Of a stretch of 44,209 nucleotides of DNA, positions 22,800 to 32,469 are shown one piece after another. Both the position numbers and the translations under genes were made by a program. Numbering within the stretch: position 1 is the first letter of the stretch; each line of letters starts with the position of its first letter. The notes under the pieces were generated by a model that was given only the letters and a program-made list of their open reading frames with translations, was not told the DNA's origin and did no database searches. The DNA is taken from the NCBI GenBank assembly GCA_004352715.1, contig SCFE01000011.1, positions 1,509,747 to 1,553,955 on the forward strand. Reading direction: 5' to 3'. The DNA comes from Hofstenia miamia. Lineage: Eukaryota > Xenacoelomorpha > Acoela.

Positions 22800-23570
22800 C
22801 CAAAAGAGTAAATAATTGTAACACCAAAAGTAAATCCCCAATAATTAATATGCCAAAGTTAAATAAAATCTCAAAGAATTAATATAACAAAAGAGACATC
22901 CCAAAGAACTAAAATGCTAAAATTTAAAATTTCAAAGAATTGTAAGAGTAAAAATGAAAGTCACAAAAAAAATAAAATACTAACAGTGAAAATCCCAAAG
23001 AATAAATATCTAATAGTGAATATACTAAAGAATTAAAATATTAAAAGTAAAAATTCCAAAGTATTAAATTACTAAAAGTGAAAATCCCAAAGAAATAAAA
23101 TACTAAAAGTAAAAATTTTAAAGAAATAACATACTAAAAGTGAAAATCCTAAGGAATTAAAGTACTAAAAGTGAAAATCCCAAAGAAATAAAATACTAAA
23201 AGTAAAAATTTTAAAGAAATATAATACTAAAATTGAAAATCCCAAAGAATTAAAGTACTAAAAGTGAAAATGCCAAAGAAATAAAATACTAAAAGTAAAA
23301 ATTTTAAAGAAATATAATACTAAAATTAAAAATCCCAAAGAATTAAAGTACTAAAGTGAAAATTTTAAAGAAATATAATACTAAAAGTGAAAATCCCAAA
23401 GATTTAAAGTACTAAAAGTGAAAATCCCAAACAATGAAATTCTAATAGTGAAAATCCTAAAAATTTAAAATATGAAAAGTGAAAATTCCTAATAATTAAA
23501 ATACTAAAATTTATAATCCCAAAGAATTGAAATATTAAAAGTGAAAATCTCAAAAAAATAGATATACCAA
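22800..23570. repeat. 31-bp minisatellite, about 25 degenerate units
   Basis: The unit is approximately ACTAAAAGTGAAAATCCCAA followed by AGAAATAAAAT. Edges are strongly degenerate and the centre (about 23080-23400) is more regular. There, three unit types alternate as a 93-bp block repeated about three times: a GTGAAAATCCC type with AAATAAAAT, a GTAAAAATTTT type, and an ATTGAAAATCCC type ending ATTAAAGT. No coding meaning. Confidence 0.92.
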
Positions 23571-23574
23571 ATTA

Positions 23575-24660
23575 AGCTAATTAAATTCTAAGTTATAATC
23601 TGATTCTATTATTTCATCTGACTGCATATTTCACACGAAAATATAGACGTGTAAAACCGCCCAGAAGAGGAAACAATCAATGAAATATTGATGCATTGGA
23701 ACAAAAATTGGCCTCTTATTTATCAAAGCTACATTTTTATCTTTTTTAAACACTATTAAGCAGAAATAATTTGATTAATACTAAATTGTGTATTTGCTAT
23801 CGCTTGTAATACACATTTAGAAGTAAGTGTAGTGCCTTAGGTGTCCTAAGCACAGGTTTTTCTAAATAAATAAAAGACGAGACATTCTTCTATTGTTTAT
23901 CATCCCAAATACATAATAATACAATCAATTTACTGCACATGCAAAACCATGACAAAAATGTAAAACTAAAAAACAATAAAAAACATAACTTTTTCCAAAT
24001 ACAATTGCTTAAAAAAAAATTAAAAAATGATTTTTATAGCAACTCTGATTAGTTTCTTCAAATATATAATGATCTTTGATTATATTCACAATCAAAATAT
24101 CCATTGAGGTATTCCTATATTCATTTCCCAATATCACAATATGATTCAACCAATGTACCTGTACAAGTTATCTCAATTGTTGAATGTTTTTAGTTCTTGT
24201 GTGAGGCATTCATCTCCGCATAATTCTTTGTTCTGCAAGGATTTTTATGGCGATTTGCAGAATTATTAAAAATGGGCCAAATGTACAGTAACTGAAAATT
24301 TTGGTTTATGCACATTAGCTGAAGCAGTGCATCTCTCAGAAGATTAACATAAGGGATTATAAAAAAAAATAAATTTCAATCCTGAAACTTAGACAAACAA
24401 TGCATTTCAAGATAGAGAAAAAAGGCATCAAAAGGTACTCCAAAACGATATAATCACCATTCTACATATTGTGTTTTCAAAATAGTATTTTCAAAAATTA
24501 TAATCTTGCATTTGATGGAAACTTATTTAAGATGTGACAAATTTCAAAATTGTACCGCAATATCCTCCTACATTTGTAAATGATATTACATCTATACTCA
24601 AACTAAAAGAAGGCCTATTTTAAACAACCAATAGAACATGCTAAATTTAAAATTCAAATT
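23575..24660. other. Stretch with no accepted gene
   Basis: AT-rich. One exon-like patch on the minus strand at about 24163-24242 was considered and rejected on splice phase. Nothing else is recognisable. Confidence 0.5.
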
Positions 24661-24668
24661 TTACTTAC

Positions 24669-24841
24669 ATACAAAAATTTCATCCTCGTACAAAAGAGTG
24701 CGGTCTTCAAATCGCTTAATAGAGCCTTCTAAGCGTGTACTATTAAACTCAGGCTCTCCCGATACTCGAATACTAGGACCATATATACTCCATGTGCTCC
24801 ATTCACCATTTTTGTTAATTTTTCTAAATGATTTATCAAGA
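24669..24841 (-). CDS. Candidate internal exon with W-x-x-W motif
   Basis: Exon of 173 bp, open in one frame, with an acceptor (ATTAAAG) and a perfect GTAAGT donor. It is richer in CpG than its surroundings. The protein contains NGEWSTWSIYGPS, recalling the W-S-x-W-S start of a thrombospondin type-1 repeat but lacking the cysteines that should follow, so the domain call is weak. It needs one base at its start, which fits the AG left by the PAN exon at 28261-28685. It leaves one base, which fits the two-base start of the exon at 1957-2128. The Tc1-like element lies in the intron just upstream. Confidence 0.55.
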
Positions 24842-24882
24842 CTTTAATGGAATGACAAAAATATATTATAGAACAAAAAAAT

Positions 24883-24885
<3 letters not shown>

Positions 24886-24922
<37 letters not shown>

Positions 24923-24934
24923 GATATATATATA
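24886..24934. repeat. (AT)n microsatellite
   Basis: AT alternation with a short TTAG break, running up to the TA at which the Tc1-like terminal repeat starts. Confidence 0.9.
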
Positions 24935-26036
24935 CAGTAGAGGACAAATTAATTGTCACCCCTTAACGTTTTTAAATATTTTGTAAATTCACCAAAATTT
25001 TGATCAGATATTTGAACTTCCTTATTGAGAATACAATTAAGAGACCATGATGACAGCACAAAATGTGTCACAAATCACACAAACAATAATATAGAAATGA
25101 GTTAGTAGCTTACATAAACAATTGATAGTATTTGGTGTGTCCAGGTTTCGCTTGTATCAATGCCTGCACGCGATATGGCATCGATGCTACAAGTTTTCTT
25201 CATGTTTCGGATACTGAAGCATATTTCAGCCACACTTTTATGATAGCAGCAATGAGATCTCGCTTGTTCGTCAATGTCTTTACACAAAAACGCCTCTTCA
25301 CAATGGCCCACAATGTCTCTATCGGATTAAGGTGGGGACTATTGCCTGGCCTAAGTAATTGTGTAATTCCAAATGATCTAAGGTATTCCATAGATTTCTT
25401 TGAAGTGTGACAAGGAGCCTTGTCTTGCACAAACACAAAATCACCTTGTGGGAACCATTCCCTAGCTTGTGATATCAACCAGCTCTGTAGCACTTCCGCG
25501 TATTGTTCAGAGTTCATAGACCCTTCGACAATGTGCAGCCGGCCGGCAACTTTTGAACACATCATGGCCCACACCATAACCTTTGTGGGATGTTTTATGG
25601 TGGGTATATTGAGTATTGGCCTACTTGATTTGTGCCACATTCGTGGGGTAGAGGTAATTTGACTCGTCCGAAAACAGGACCTTGGACCAATCCTCATGAG
25701 TCCACGTGGACTGCTCTTGTGCCCAAAGTTTGCGTTTATCACACACAGGGCAATACCAACACTACACTCCTGAGATGTGACATCATGCAATGTGTAGTGA
25801 CGAATCCAAGATTTGTCAGTTTACAACATACCGGCCACACGTTCGACGACCAAGAAACCAAAGATTCAACACACGTTACACGCAACAAAATTGTATTGAG
25901 AAAATCAACCTACAAATTCAGATGCAGTATATTCGCCTCTGAAACATTTTATTGTAACATACAAATCACCTGGAACAAAACTAGCCTTGCTAAATACAAT
26001 TCAGTGAAAAGGACTTGTTTTGACTAAATTTGTTTT
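24935..26036 (-). mobile_element. Tc1-like transposon
   Basis: One end is clear: CAGTAGAGGACAAATTAATT preceded by TA, a typical Tc1 terminal inverted repeat and target site. The other end is uncertain. A very degenerate match (TGACTAAATTTGTTTTATTG) near 26013-26032 may be the opposite terminus, giving about 1.1 kb. The minus-strand transposase relic lies between them. Confidence 0.75.
25104..25960 (-). pseudogene. Tc1-like transposase, degraded
   Basis: A DD34E-type transposase in pieces. EDWSKVLFSDES near 25.67 kb holds the first catalytic Asp. A frameshift then leads to a long open stretch (25200-25790) with FVQDKAPCHTS (second Asp) and GNSPHLNPIETLW (catalytic Glu; the usual SPDLN reads SPHLN). 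An in-frame TGA splits off the C-terminus, which reads LVASMPYRVQALIQAKPGHT and is typical of the family. The N-terminal DNA-binding part upstream of about 25.9 kb is hardly recognisable. Inactive. Confidence 0.88.
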
Positions 26037-26039
26037 ATT

Positions 26040-26846
26040 GTTTAAAAAAAATGAAATTTATTCTATCGTTTCCGATGTAAATCCAAAAAACATTTATTAC
26101 GTTCAAAATATATAATATATATGACTTGCTATTTTCTCACTCTTACATAAATATCTCGCCTTTTGTTGGAACCTCATATATGTCTCGCTTTTTGAAACTT
26201 TTGCACATATATCATGCTTGTTGTAAATTTTGCTATGCAATTTTACGCCCAAAAATGGAATTTTTATAGATATATTCATTATTTGAAGGTGAATGATTTT
26301 ATGTTATACCCTAAAATAGCCTTACAACATGTTGATTCAATTAAAAAACATAATTTTATCTATGTGAGAAACATCAAATAAGTTAAAGTTGTTTTAATCT
26401 ACCTAACTTGTCAGATCTAAAATCCCTACAAGAAAGGCTATATAAAAATAAATTAAAGCATGTAATTGAAACAATAGTGAAATGAAAAAAGACAATTACG
26501 CATTTTCACAATTGAATGGTATTTATTAATTGATGTAGAATTATTCTAATTAGTAAAAGAATTCATGTAATTAACTATCAAAGTAAGAGAAAGTATGTAT
26601 ATTAATACAAATTTAAAAAAATCTGGACACATTGCACATAAATTGCAGGCATGGAGTAGATTTGTTTTTTTTGTTATAACTAGGAGTCCTACATTTCTGT
26701 ATACTAAGTCAAAGAATTTAATGTTTTAATTTTCTTAAGAGCTCGTTCACTGCCTTAAAATTGTGTAACAGATAACAAAAATTTAACAAAATCTAATGTA
26801 TTAATGAAAATTGCAAATCTACAATAAATATTTTTATTTAATTTAG
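26040..26846. other. Stretch with no recognised gene
   Basis: AT-rich sequence without exon-like patches or repeat structure that I can support. Confidence 0.5.
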
Positions 26847-26847
26847 T

Positions 26848-26872
26848 AATATATATATATATATATATATAT
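26848..26872. repeat. (AT)n microsatellite
   Basis: Perfect AT alternation directly before a GC-rich segment. Confidence 0.9.
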
Positions 26873-27185
26873 TAGAACACGACGCCACGCCGGCGGAGCC
26901 ACCGCCGCCGATGATTTTCATCGGCGTACAACATTCATATTGTGATTTAATTTAAGTAGGACTGTTCATAACAGAATGTTATGAGAGTGACGTGCCTGAC
27001 GTCATGTAAAATGGTTAATCACTTTCTATGAATACTTCAATAGAAATAAGACTTCCTTTTCCTGAGGACCGGTCCGGTGAAAGTACCTGAAAGCTCACAT
27101 TAGAATGGATGTCCCAACGAGAACTTTTGTCCTTTGAGGTAGGCCTATTGTGGTTGGTGATAGTGTGGTTCTCGAGAAGAAGGAG
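26873..27185. repeat. GC-rich segment with hairpin, probable short mobile element
   Basis: Base composition changes sharply at the end of an AT microsatellite into a segment rich in GCCGCC-type motifs. It holds a perfect hairpin (CGCCGATGA, TTT, TCATCGGCG; 26906-26926) and a near-palindrome ACCGGTCCGGT at about 27067. It looks like an inserted short element. No terminal repeats or target duplication could be defined, so the boundaries are approximate. Confidence 0.35.
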
Positions 27186-27345
27186 TGATTTATTATAAAT
27201 TTAGTAAAAAGTTTTACATATTAGTATACATGTAAACCTATTACGGACTATATTCAAAGAAATCGTTATGATAATTTATTATCATCATAATTATTGATTT
27301 TATCAATCGCCTCTCTGTGTAATATTTTATCAGTGAACAGTGGCT

Positions 27346-27445
27346 ATGAAATTGAAATCAATATTTCTTGCATTAGTTTTGTACACCCAGCCTAAAAGAT
27401 CAAGTGAATGTCAACCTAATTGCCTACAAAAAAGCAGGATTTATG
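27346..27445 (+). CDS. Candidate first coding exon with signal peptide
   Basis: An ATG opens MKLKSIFLALVLYTQPKRSS followed by a cysteine-containing stretch, with a typical hydrophobic signal core. It ends at a good donor (G|GTAAAT at 27446). An acceptor-like TTTATCAG at about 27332 would place the 5' untranslated region on an earlier exon. Only 33 codons are visible and I did not find the next exon. It points towards the oppositely oriented PAN exon 0.8 kb away. The rest of the protein, and so its identity, is unknown. Confidence 0.4.
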
Positions 27446-28104
27446 GTAAATATGTGTTTCCGCGTGCTTTTTTATTTAATCCACATACTAATTTCATTTT
27501 TTAACTAAAACTGTAAAACTAAGCACTGAAAATTACACGTAATATATATGCAATATTTAAAAATACATATTGTTCAAAATATTGCTGTGTCCATTTATTT
27601 GAAATTTTCATAAAAACAATTTTTGATTCACAACCACATCGTTCTGGCGGAAAAATATGTACGCAATCTAAAGACCGTAATTGCTTCAAAATAAATTTAT
27701 AATGTTAGTATTGCTATCACCTCAATTTCATTACTTACATGAACAAGTTTACATAAAAACTAGATAAGTAAATGGATAAGTAGAAGTTTTTAGTATCAAT
27801 ATTTCTGAAAATTCACAGGCCATGGAGATAAAGTAGTTAAATTATCATTATATTTACTTCATAATTATCATCTTTTGTTGAGGTAGAACAAATAGCAAAA
27901 TATATATGTAAGTCGAATGTTTTACGATTTTTTCAAGTGTTTTGAAAATTATCCAAAAATGTGTTAAGTGTCTTTAAACACACTGCTAAGCATAAATATA
28001 GCACACTCTCAGCATTATAGATTAACATTGTACAAATTTCTAAATTTCGCTATTTGTTCACTGAAATAAGCCACCTTTTCTTATTTTGTTGAGCAAATAG
28101 CGAG

Positions 28105-28124
28105 ATATATATATGTATATGTAA

Positions 28125-28155
<31 letters not shown>

Positions 28156-28164
28156 TTTATATAC

Positions 28165-28210
<46 letters not shown>
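28105..28210. repeat. Long interrupted (AT)n/(ATGT) microsatellite
   Basis: About 105 bases of AT alternation with GTAT and CATAT interruptions, just downstream of the PAN exon in its transcriptional direction. Confidence 0.9.
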
Positions 28211-28213
<3 letters not shown>

Positions 28214-28260
28214 CTGTATCTTAGAAAAATTGCATTACATATAAACCAATATTACTCTAC

Positions 28261-28685
28261 CTGTTAATATTGCAGTATCTATCATTATCTGAGGGTGAAA
28301 TGATGATTCCATTTGTTTTACATATAGGTGCTGTCTGAGAAAGCATTCCAAAGTATCGAAGATTCACTGGACTGTCAGTTTGAAAGTCGTCGGGATGGCT
28401 ATGTCTGTCTATGTCAAACATTGAACACCTCCAAGTTGTGGAATCATAAACAATGGAAAGACATGCTTGATCGTGAATACATTTGGCCATACATTGAGTA
28501 TGTTTCCGCACAGAGGAAAGTTCTTTGATTGAAGGAACGCTGAATGTTGCACCTTCGACGCTATCATCAAAGTTCATATGTCGAGCAACATGCAGATTAA
28601 TAGCACCTGCAAAGCAAGCAAATTCGCATATCAAAAGGTAGAAAATCATGTTTATTAATCTAAATATACCCGTTCTAGTCTTCAA
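28261..28685 (-). CDS. Secreted PAN/apple-domain protein, first coding exon
   Basis: The minus-strand frame starts MKTRTGIFRLINMIFYLLIC, a charged start and hydrophobic core typical of a signal peptide. A second Met at residue 13 is an alternative start. A PAN/apple module follows (about residues 30-120). Its core is CMAKCIHDQACLSIVYDSTT, then WRCSMFD, with the C-x3-C, C and W-R-C spacing of the fold, then NLRYFGM. PAN domains bind proteins or carbohydrates in extracellular proteins. The exon probably ends at 28261 (AG|GTAGAG); without splicing the frame stops two codons later. It leaves two bases, fitting the one-base start of the exon at 24669-24841. Confidence 0.75.
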
Positions 28686-28689
28686 TTGA

Positions 28690-30360
28690 GATACGAATGT
28701 AAGCTATATATTTTAATCATTTTAAACTAGCGATTATTTAGATTCATTTCAATATTCAAGCAAGGGCAGCAACGTTTTAGTTAGCTTGTCTGAGAACATA
28801 TTGGCTCAAGCCTGAGGCCTGTTATTGCAAGCCTCTTAGCTTCTCATTCGAAACTATTGTCCTTCTGAAGGATTGTGAATAATATTTACATTTAATGATA
28901 ATGCTCCCTGTAAATCTTCCAATTGAATTGGTTTTTAATCTGCCTCTAGTAACTTAATGTTTTTTTAAATTATATCAAGTTTTTTTCATTAACTACAATG
29001 GAAAGTATATTAAATGAAATTAAATTTTAAGATCAAAATATGGATTCATAAGATGAATACGAGAAATGATTTTGACAATAAAGGTAGCGCTCAAATGTAT
29101 CTAAAGCAATATAATCTATCAGTATAGCTGCATGCATTAATTTAGTATTTTTGCAAATCTAGCTGGATATTTTTCACATCTTATTGGTTTTGCGATAAAA
29201 ATCGTGGAGGATTTAGGTGTATGCTTCAAAATTGATACGACTGATATAAAAACTTATGAACAAAGTATGAAGATGCTTAAGAATATGTATATTGCGTTTA
29301 AATTACAATCAGCGTTGGAATAAAAACTTAATCATACCATACTTGATCATTTTCCTCATTGATGTTGTAAAACAGAGGAAAAGCAATTAAAATCTATATT
29401 CAGATATAAGAGGAAATCTTTTACAATATATTTTAAAAATTTACATAATTTTACTTCAAGCAAAATTTTTACAATCTGCATATGAAGGCGCCGTGAAAGG
29501 AAAGGAAGTGGTAAAATAATTGACACCGAATCCCTGTCTTCATCCACCTGATAATTCTTTTTTGATGTGAATTCATTGATATGATTTGAATTAGAGACAA
29601 TACTAAATTATTTATTGAATGCTTCACTGGTAGCCATATTTTGCTATTTTATTCCATCCAAAGCACTATAGGTTTAAATATATTTCAACCTCAATTTTCT
29701 TAGATCAATAATTTTTTTCACAATGCCTAAATATTATCAATTTTATAAACTTATATAGTATAGAGCATTGATATATATTTTTCAAAATATTATTATAGAA
29801 CTTTGATGAACCTCAAATCACTCATCGTATGGAATAAAAATTTATCAAATTAATTAGAATTAAAATTCAAAAAATAATTATAAAAAAATAAAATTGATAA
29901 TTTCATAATATAGATCAGAGATTGACAATATACATGTAGATAAGAAACCGACACAAAACCAAAATGTAAACTTTGAACTTCAGAATGTGGAGAGACTTTG
30001 ATCTCTCCCCTAAACAAGGATGATTATCATATTCTGACTAAAAATAATCATTCATTGAAATTACTTAATAACTTGGATATTTCTCAAATTGAGTGAGGAC
30101 CAACATTAGACAATTTTGATCAACTAATATAAGGAGTGAGCCCTACCCTGTCCCAACCGACAATGTCATACTCAAAATCGTGTCATCTCTAATATAGATA
30201 TTAATAAACCGGAATGCTGGTATTATCTATATGTTTGAAAGCCAAATGGGCTGGGTCAGCATATTCGAAATACCCTTTCATATATTTTGATTTGGGCTGA
30301 GCTTGGACGAATTTCGAAACTAATGTACGGTATTCTGCAAAATAAATAAAAGTTCAATTG
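28690..30360. other. Stretch with no recognised gene
   Basis: AT-rich. A minus-strand 63-residue frame at 29356-29547 has no recognisable domain and is probably chance. Confidence 0.5.
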
Positions 30361-30368
30361 GAAAAAAA

Positions 30369-30770
30369 TTATTTGGCAAAATCTGAATGAATCTTTCTGA
30401 AAACATTGTTATTGGTATTACAGAGGTTAATTTTAAAGCAATATGTGGTCCAAAATCGTTCAAAATTCGGCAGAGTCTTTGTTGATATTCTAAAAAATGC
30501 CGCGAAGAACACCTGGCAACACAAATTACTTGTAAAATAGTAGGAAAACTCTAAAATTTGATTTTTGTGAATGTGAACTTCTAATGTAATATAACCACTG
30601 CACCAATTTTTTCCTCTGCCTGTGAAGTAGCTAAAACCAAGCAAGGCACGTGCTGATGTGGCAATATTTGACACGCCATCTACTGAGCAAATGTTTTCTT
30701 TTGCAATGTTGCAATTGCCCGAATAAATCGTTTCCAAATTTCTTAGTTGATTGAATAAATTTAATAACAT
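30369..30770 (-). CDS. Hypothetical minus-strand open frame
   Basis: An open frame of 133 residues with seven cysteines. Its first half (ENICSVDGVSNIATSARALL onward, including a GRGKNWCSG patch) looks more protein-like than the second. An internal GTAATT could be a donor. I recognise no domain, it lies just left of the mariner element, and it may be a degraded gene fragment or chance. Confidence 0.25.
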   Translation of the reverse strand: MLLNLFNQLRNLETIYSGNCNIAKENICSVDGVSNIATSARALLGFSYFTGRGKNWCSGYITLEVHIHKNQILEFSYYFTSNLCCQVFFAAFFRISTKTLPNFERFWTTYCFKINLCNTNNNVFRKIHSDFAK

Positions 30771-31200
30771 TCACTTGAATTCAGAAGCGTAAGCTAGAAT
30801 ATTTCAAAAAGATTTTAGACGAACTGATTACTACTGTTTCAAGCGAATTCAGTTGAGTAAATATTTGATAAAATTCTTGATTGGAATAATTTTATTACAA
30901 CTAGAATAAACCAAGAGTAAGCTTAGGTATTTTGAAAACCAATGTCATTTAATCATCCTATAAATGTTTCATAAATCCAAGCTCTACTTCCAGGGTGGAA
31001 CTTAGTTCTGGTTGTTAAAAGTGCAGTGCAACAGTAAAAGGGCATGTAAAAACTCCATGTTTGTTCTTCTTTGTAAACGTTTTTCATTGCTCTTAGAATT
31101 TTATTGTTATATTTCATTAGTGACTGTTTTCTTATTTTTGATAACGTCTATAACTTTTTAATGATACTTTCGTAACACCATCAACTCAATTATTTAAATA

Positions 31201-31885
31201 AGAGGGCTATTCCAAAATTACCTCCGATTTTCTTCCAACGGAGTTTAACCAATCACAGCGGCATGGCACTTCATGAATCACGGTATTTAATTAGACTTCG
31301 TCACTCCCGGCTGAGTGTATGCGGAGATGGAGTCATGAGCAATGGATCAGTGCGGAATGGTACAAGAATCTCAAGAATGGACGGTCTGAGCTGAGTTGAT
31401 TGATGAGGAGCTGTGTGGACGGCCTTCGCAGTTGACCAATAAACTCGTGCAGAAAGTTGATGACGCAGTTTGAGAAAGGCGCCGTTTCAAAATTTTGGAG
31501 CTCAGTAATGACAACAAAATCATTTCAAGAAGTACTTTTTTTCGAGTGATCTCGGAGAACTTGGATTTTCACAAATATTGCGCACGCTGGGTACTGAAAA
31601 GGCTGACTGACGTCTACAAAGATCAAAGAATGGACTCATTCCTTTTGTCACTGGGGATGAGAATTGGATTCCGTTCGTCAATTCAGTGACGAAGAAGGCG
31701 TCCAAGCAATGGATGTATCATCACTCAAAGAACGAACCCAAGAAATTCAAGCAAACGTTCTCCAATCGGAAGAGGATGACAGCAGTCTTCTTCGACTGTA
31801 GATGAGCCCTTTTGGTCGACTTCAGGTCACCAAGATACACGATTTACTCGGAGGCTATCGGAGGTTAACTTTATAATAGCCCTCG
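31201..31885 (+). mobile_element. Internally deleted mariner element, 685 bp
   Basis: Terminal inverted repeats are clear. The left end reads AGAGGGCTATTCCAAAATTA and the right end inward reads CGAGGGCTATTATAAAGTTA, both then reaching ACCTCCGAT. TA dinucleotides flank both sides (31199-31200 and 31886-31887), the mariner target site. A plus-strand transposase fragment lies inside. The length is about half that of a complete mariner, so the 3' half of the gene is deleted. Confidence 0.9.
31335..31805 (+). pseudogene. Mariner transposase, truncated
   Basis: Pieces in several frames match a mariner transposase: EWYKNLKNGR, then DEELCGRPSQL (helix-turn-helix linker region), ARWVLKRLTDVYKDQRMDS, then GDENW (first catalytic Asp) and KKFKQTF followed by TAVFFD (second Asp). 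A stop follows soon after, and the region with the third catalytic Asp is missing up to the right terminal repeat. Inactive. Confidence 0.85.
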
Positions 31886-32113
31886 TAATAATGACTAGTG
31901 CTTCATTCGATTTTTGATAATGCCTGGTGCTTTTTTGGAATTTCTCATAATGTCTTTATTATTTTCATTATGCTTATAACCCTTGTAAAATGACTTCCAA
32001 CATATTGTATAACACCTTAGATTTTTAGCGTTATTTTCATAAGACTTCAACTTTAAACATTCCTGGGATTTTTACATGTTTTGTGGTTCTTAAAACTTTT
32101 CTAAGGTACTTAC

Positions 32114-32457
32114 AATTCAAAATATAATCTGAAAGCGCTACGTGACAAAGGAGATTTTTCTTTCATTTTCACTAAGACGCGGTCTCTCTCGGTCTTATTA
32201 CAGTAAATCTCCTTAAGCAGGTGTGCAGCGACTCCAATGGGTTTTAGTTTAACAAGAAACAGCTCAATGTCTNNNNNNNNNNNNNNNNNNNNNTATAATC
32301 TGAAAGCGCTACGTGACAAAGGAGATTTTTCTTTCATTTTCACTAAGACGCGGTCTCTCTCGGTCTTATTACAGTAAATCTCCTTAAGCAGGTGTGCAGC
32401 GACTCCAATGGGTTTTAGTTTAACAAGAAACAGCTCAATGTCTTTTTTTGCATCCAT
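32114..32457 (-). CDS. Conserved-looking host exon, falsely duplicated across a gap
   Basis: The minus strand from 32457 reads MDAKKDIELFLVKLKPIGVA and continues to a SRSAFRLYFE end, where a perfect GTAAGT donor lies at 32108-32113. The 150 bases at 32294-32443 recur identically at 32123-32272, on the other side of a 21-N gap. The genome therefore most likely has one exon of about 57 codons, not the apparent tandem copy. Sequence quality (few rare codons, several CpGs) suggests a real gene. I do not recognise the protein. A TAA lies in frame just upstream of the Met, so this is either a first coding exon or begins after an acceptor near 32468. Confidence 0.55.
32273..32293. other. Assembly gap (21 N) with duplicated flanks
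   Basis: Flanks 32123-32272 and 32294-32443 are identical by eye, as expected for two overlapping contig ends that were not merged. Confidence 0.9.
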
Positions 32458-32469
32458 GACTACGAAGCC

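Noticed and set aside
24163-24242. Exon-like patch on the minus strand with a TTGCAG acceptor, a cysteine-rich reading (ELCGDECL) and an AG|GTACAT donor
   Set aside because: The frame contains a TGA, and its start phase would create a stop after the 24669-24841 exon. At best a pseudo-exon.
25132-26027. Plus-strand frames at 25132-25410, 25420-25662 and 25632-26027
   Set aside because: Antisense to the Tc1 transposase, whose catalytic motifs are clear on the minus strand.
27058-27105. Hammerhead-ribozyme-like core (CTGAGGA, short stem, GAAA)
   Set aside because: The core motifs are present, but I could not form stems I and III on either side, and the stem II pairing is poor.
28328-28528. Plus-strand 66-residue frame
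   Set aside because: It is antisense to the PAN-domain exon, which has a signal peptide and a recognisable cysteine pattern.
29356-29570. Minus-strand short frame that could be read as a signal peptide exon
   Set aside because: No good donor, the hydrophobic core is weak, and there is no downstream support.
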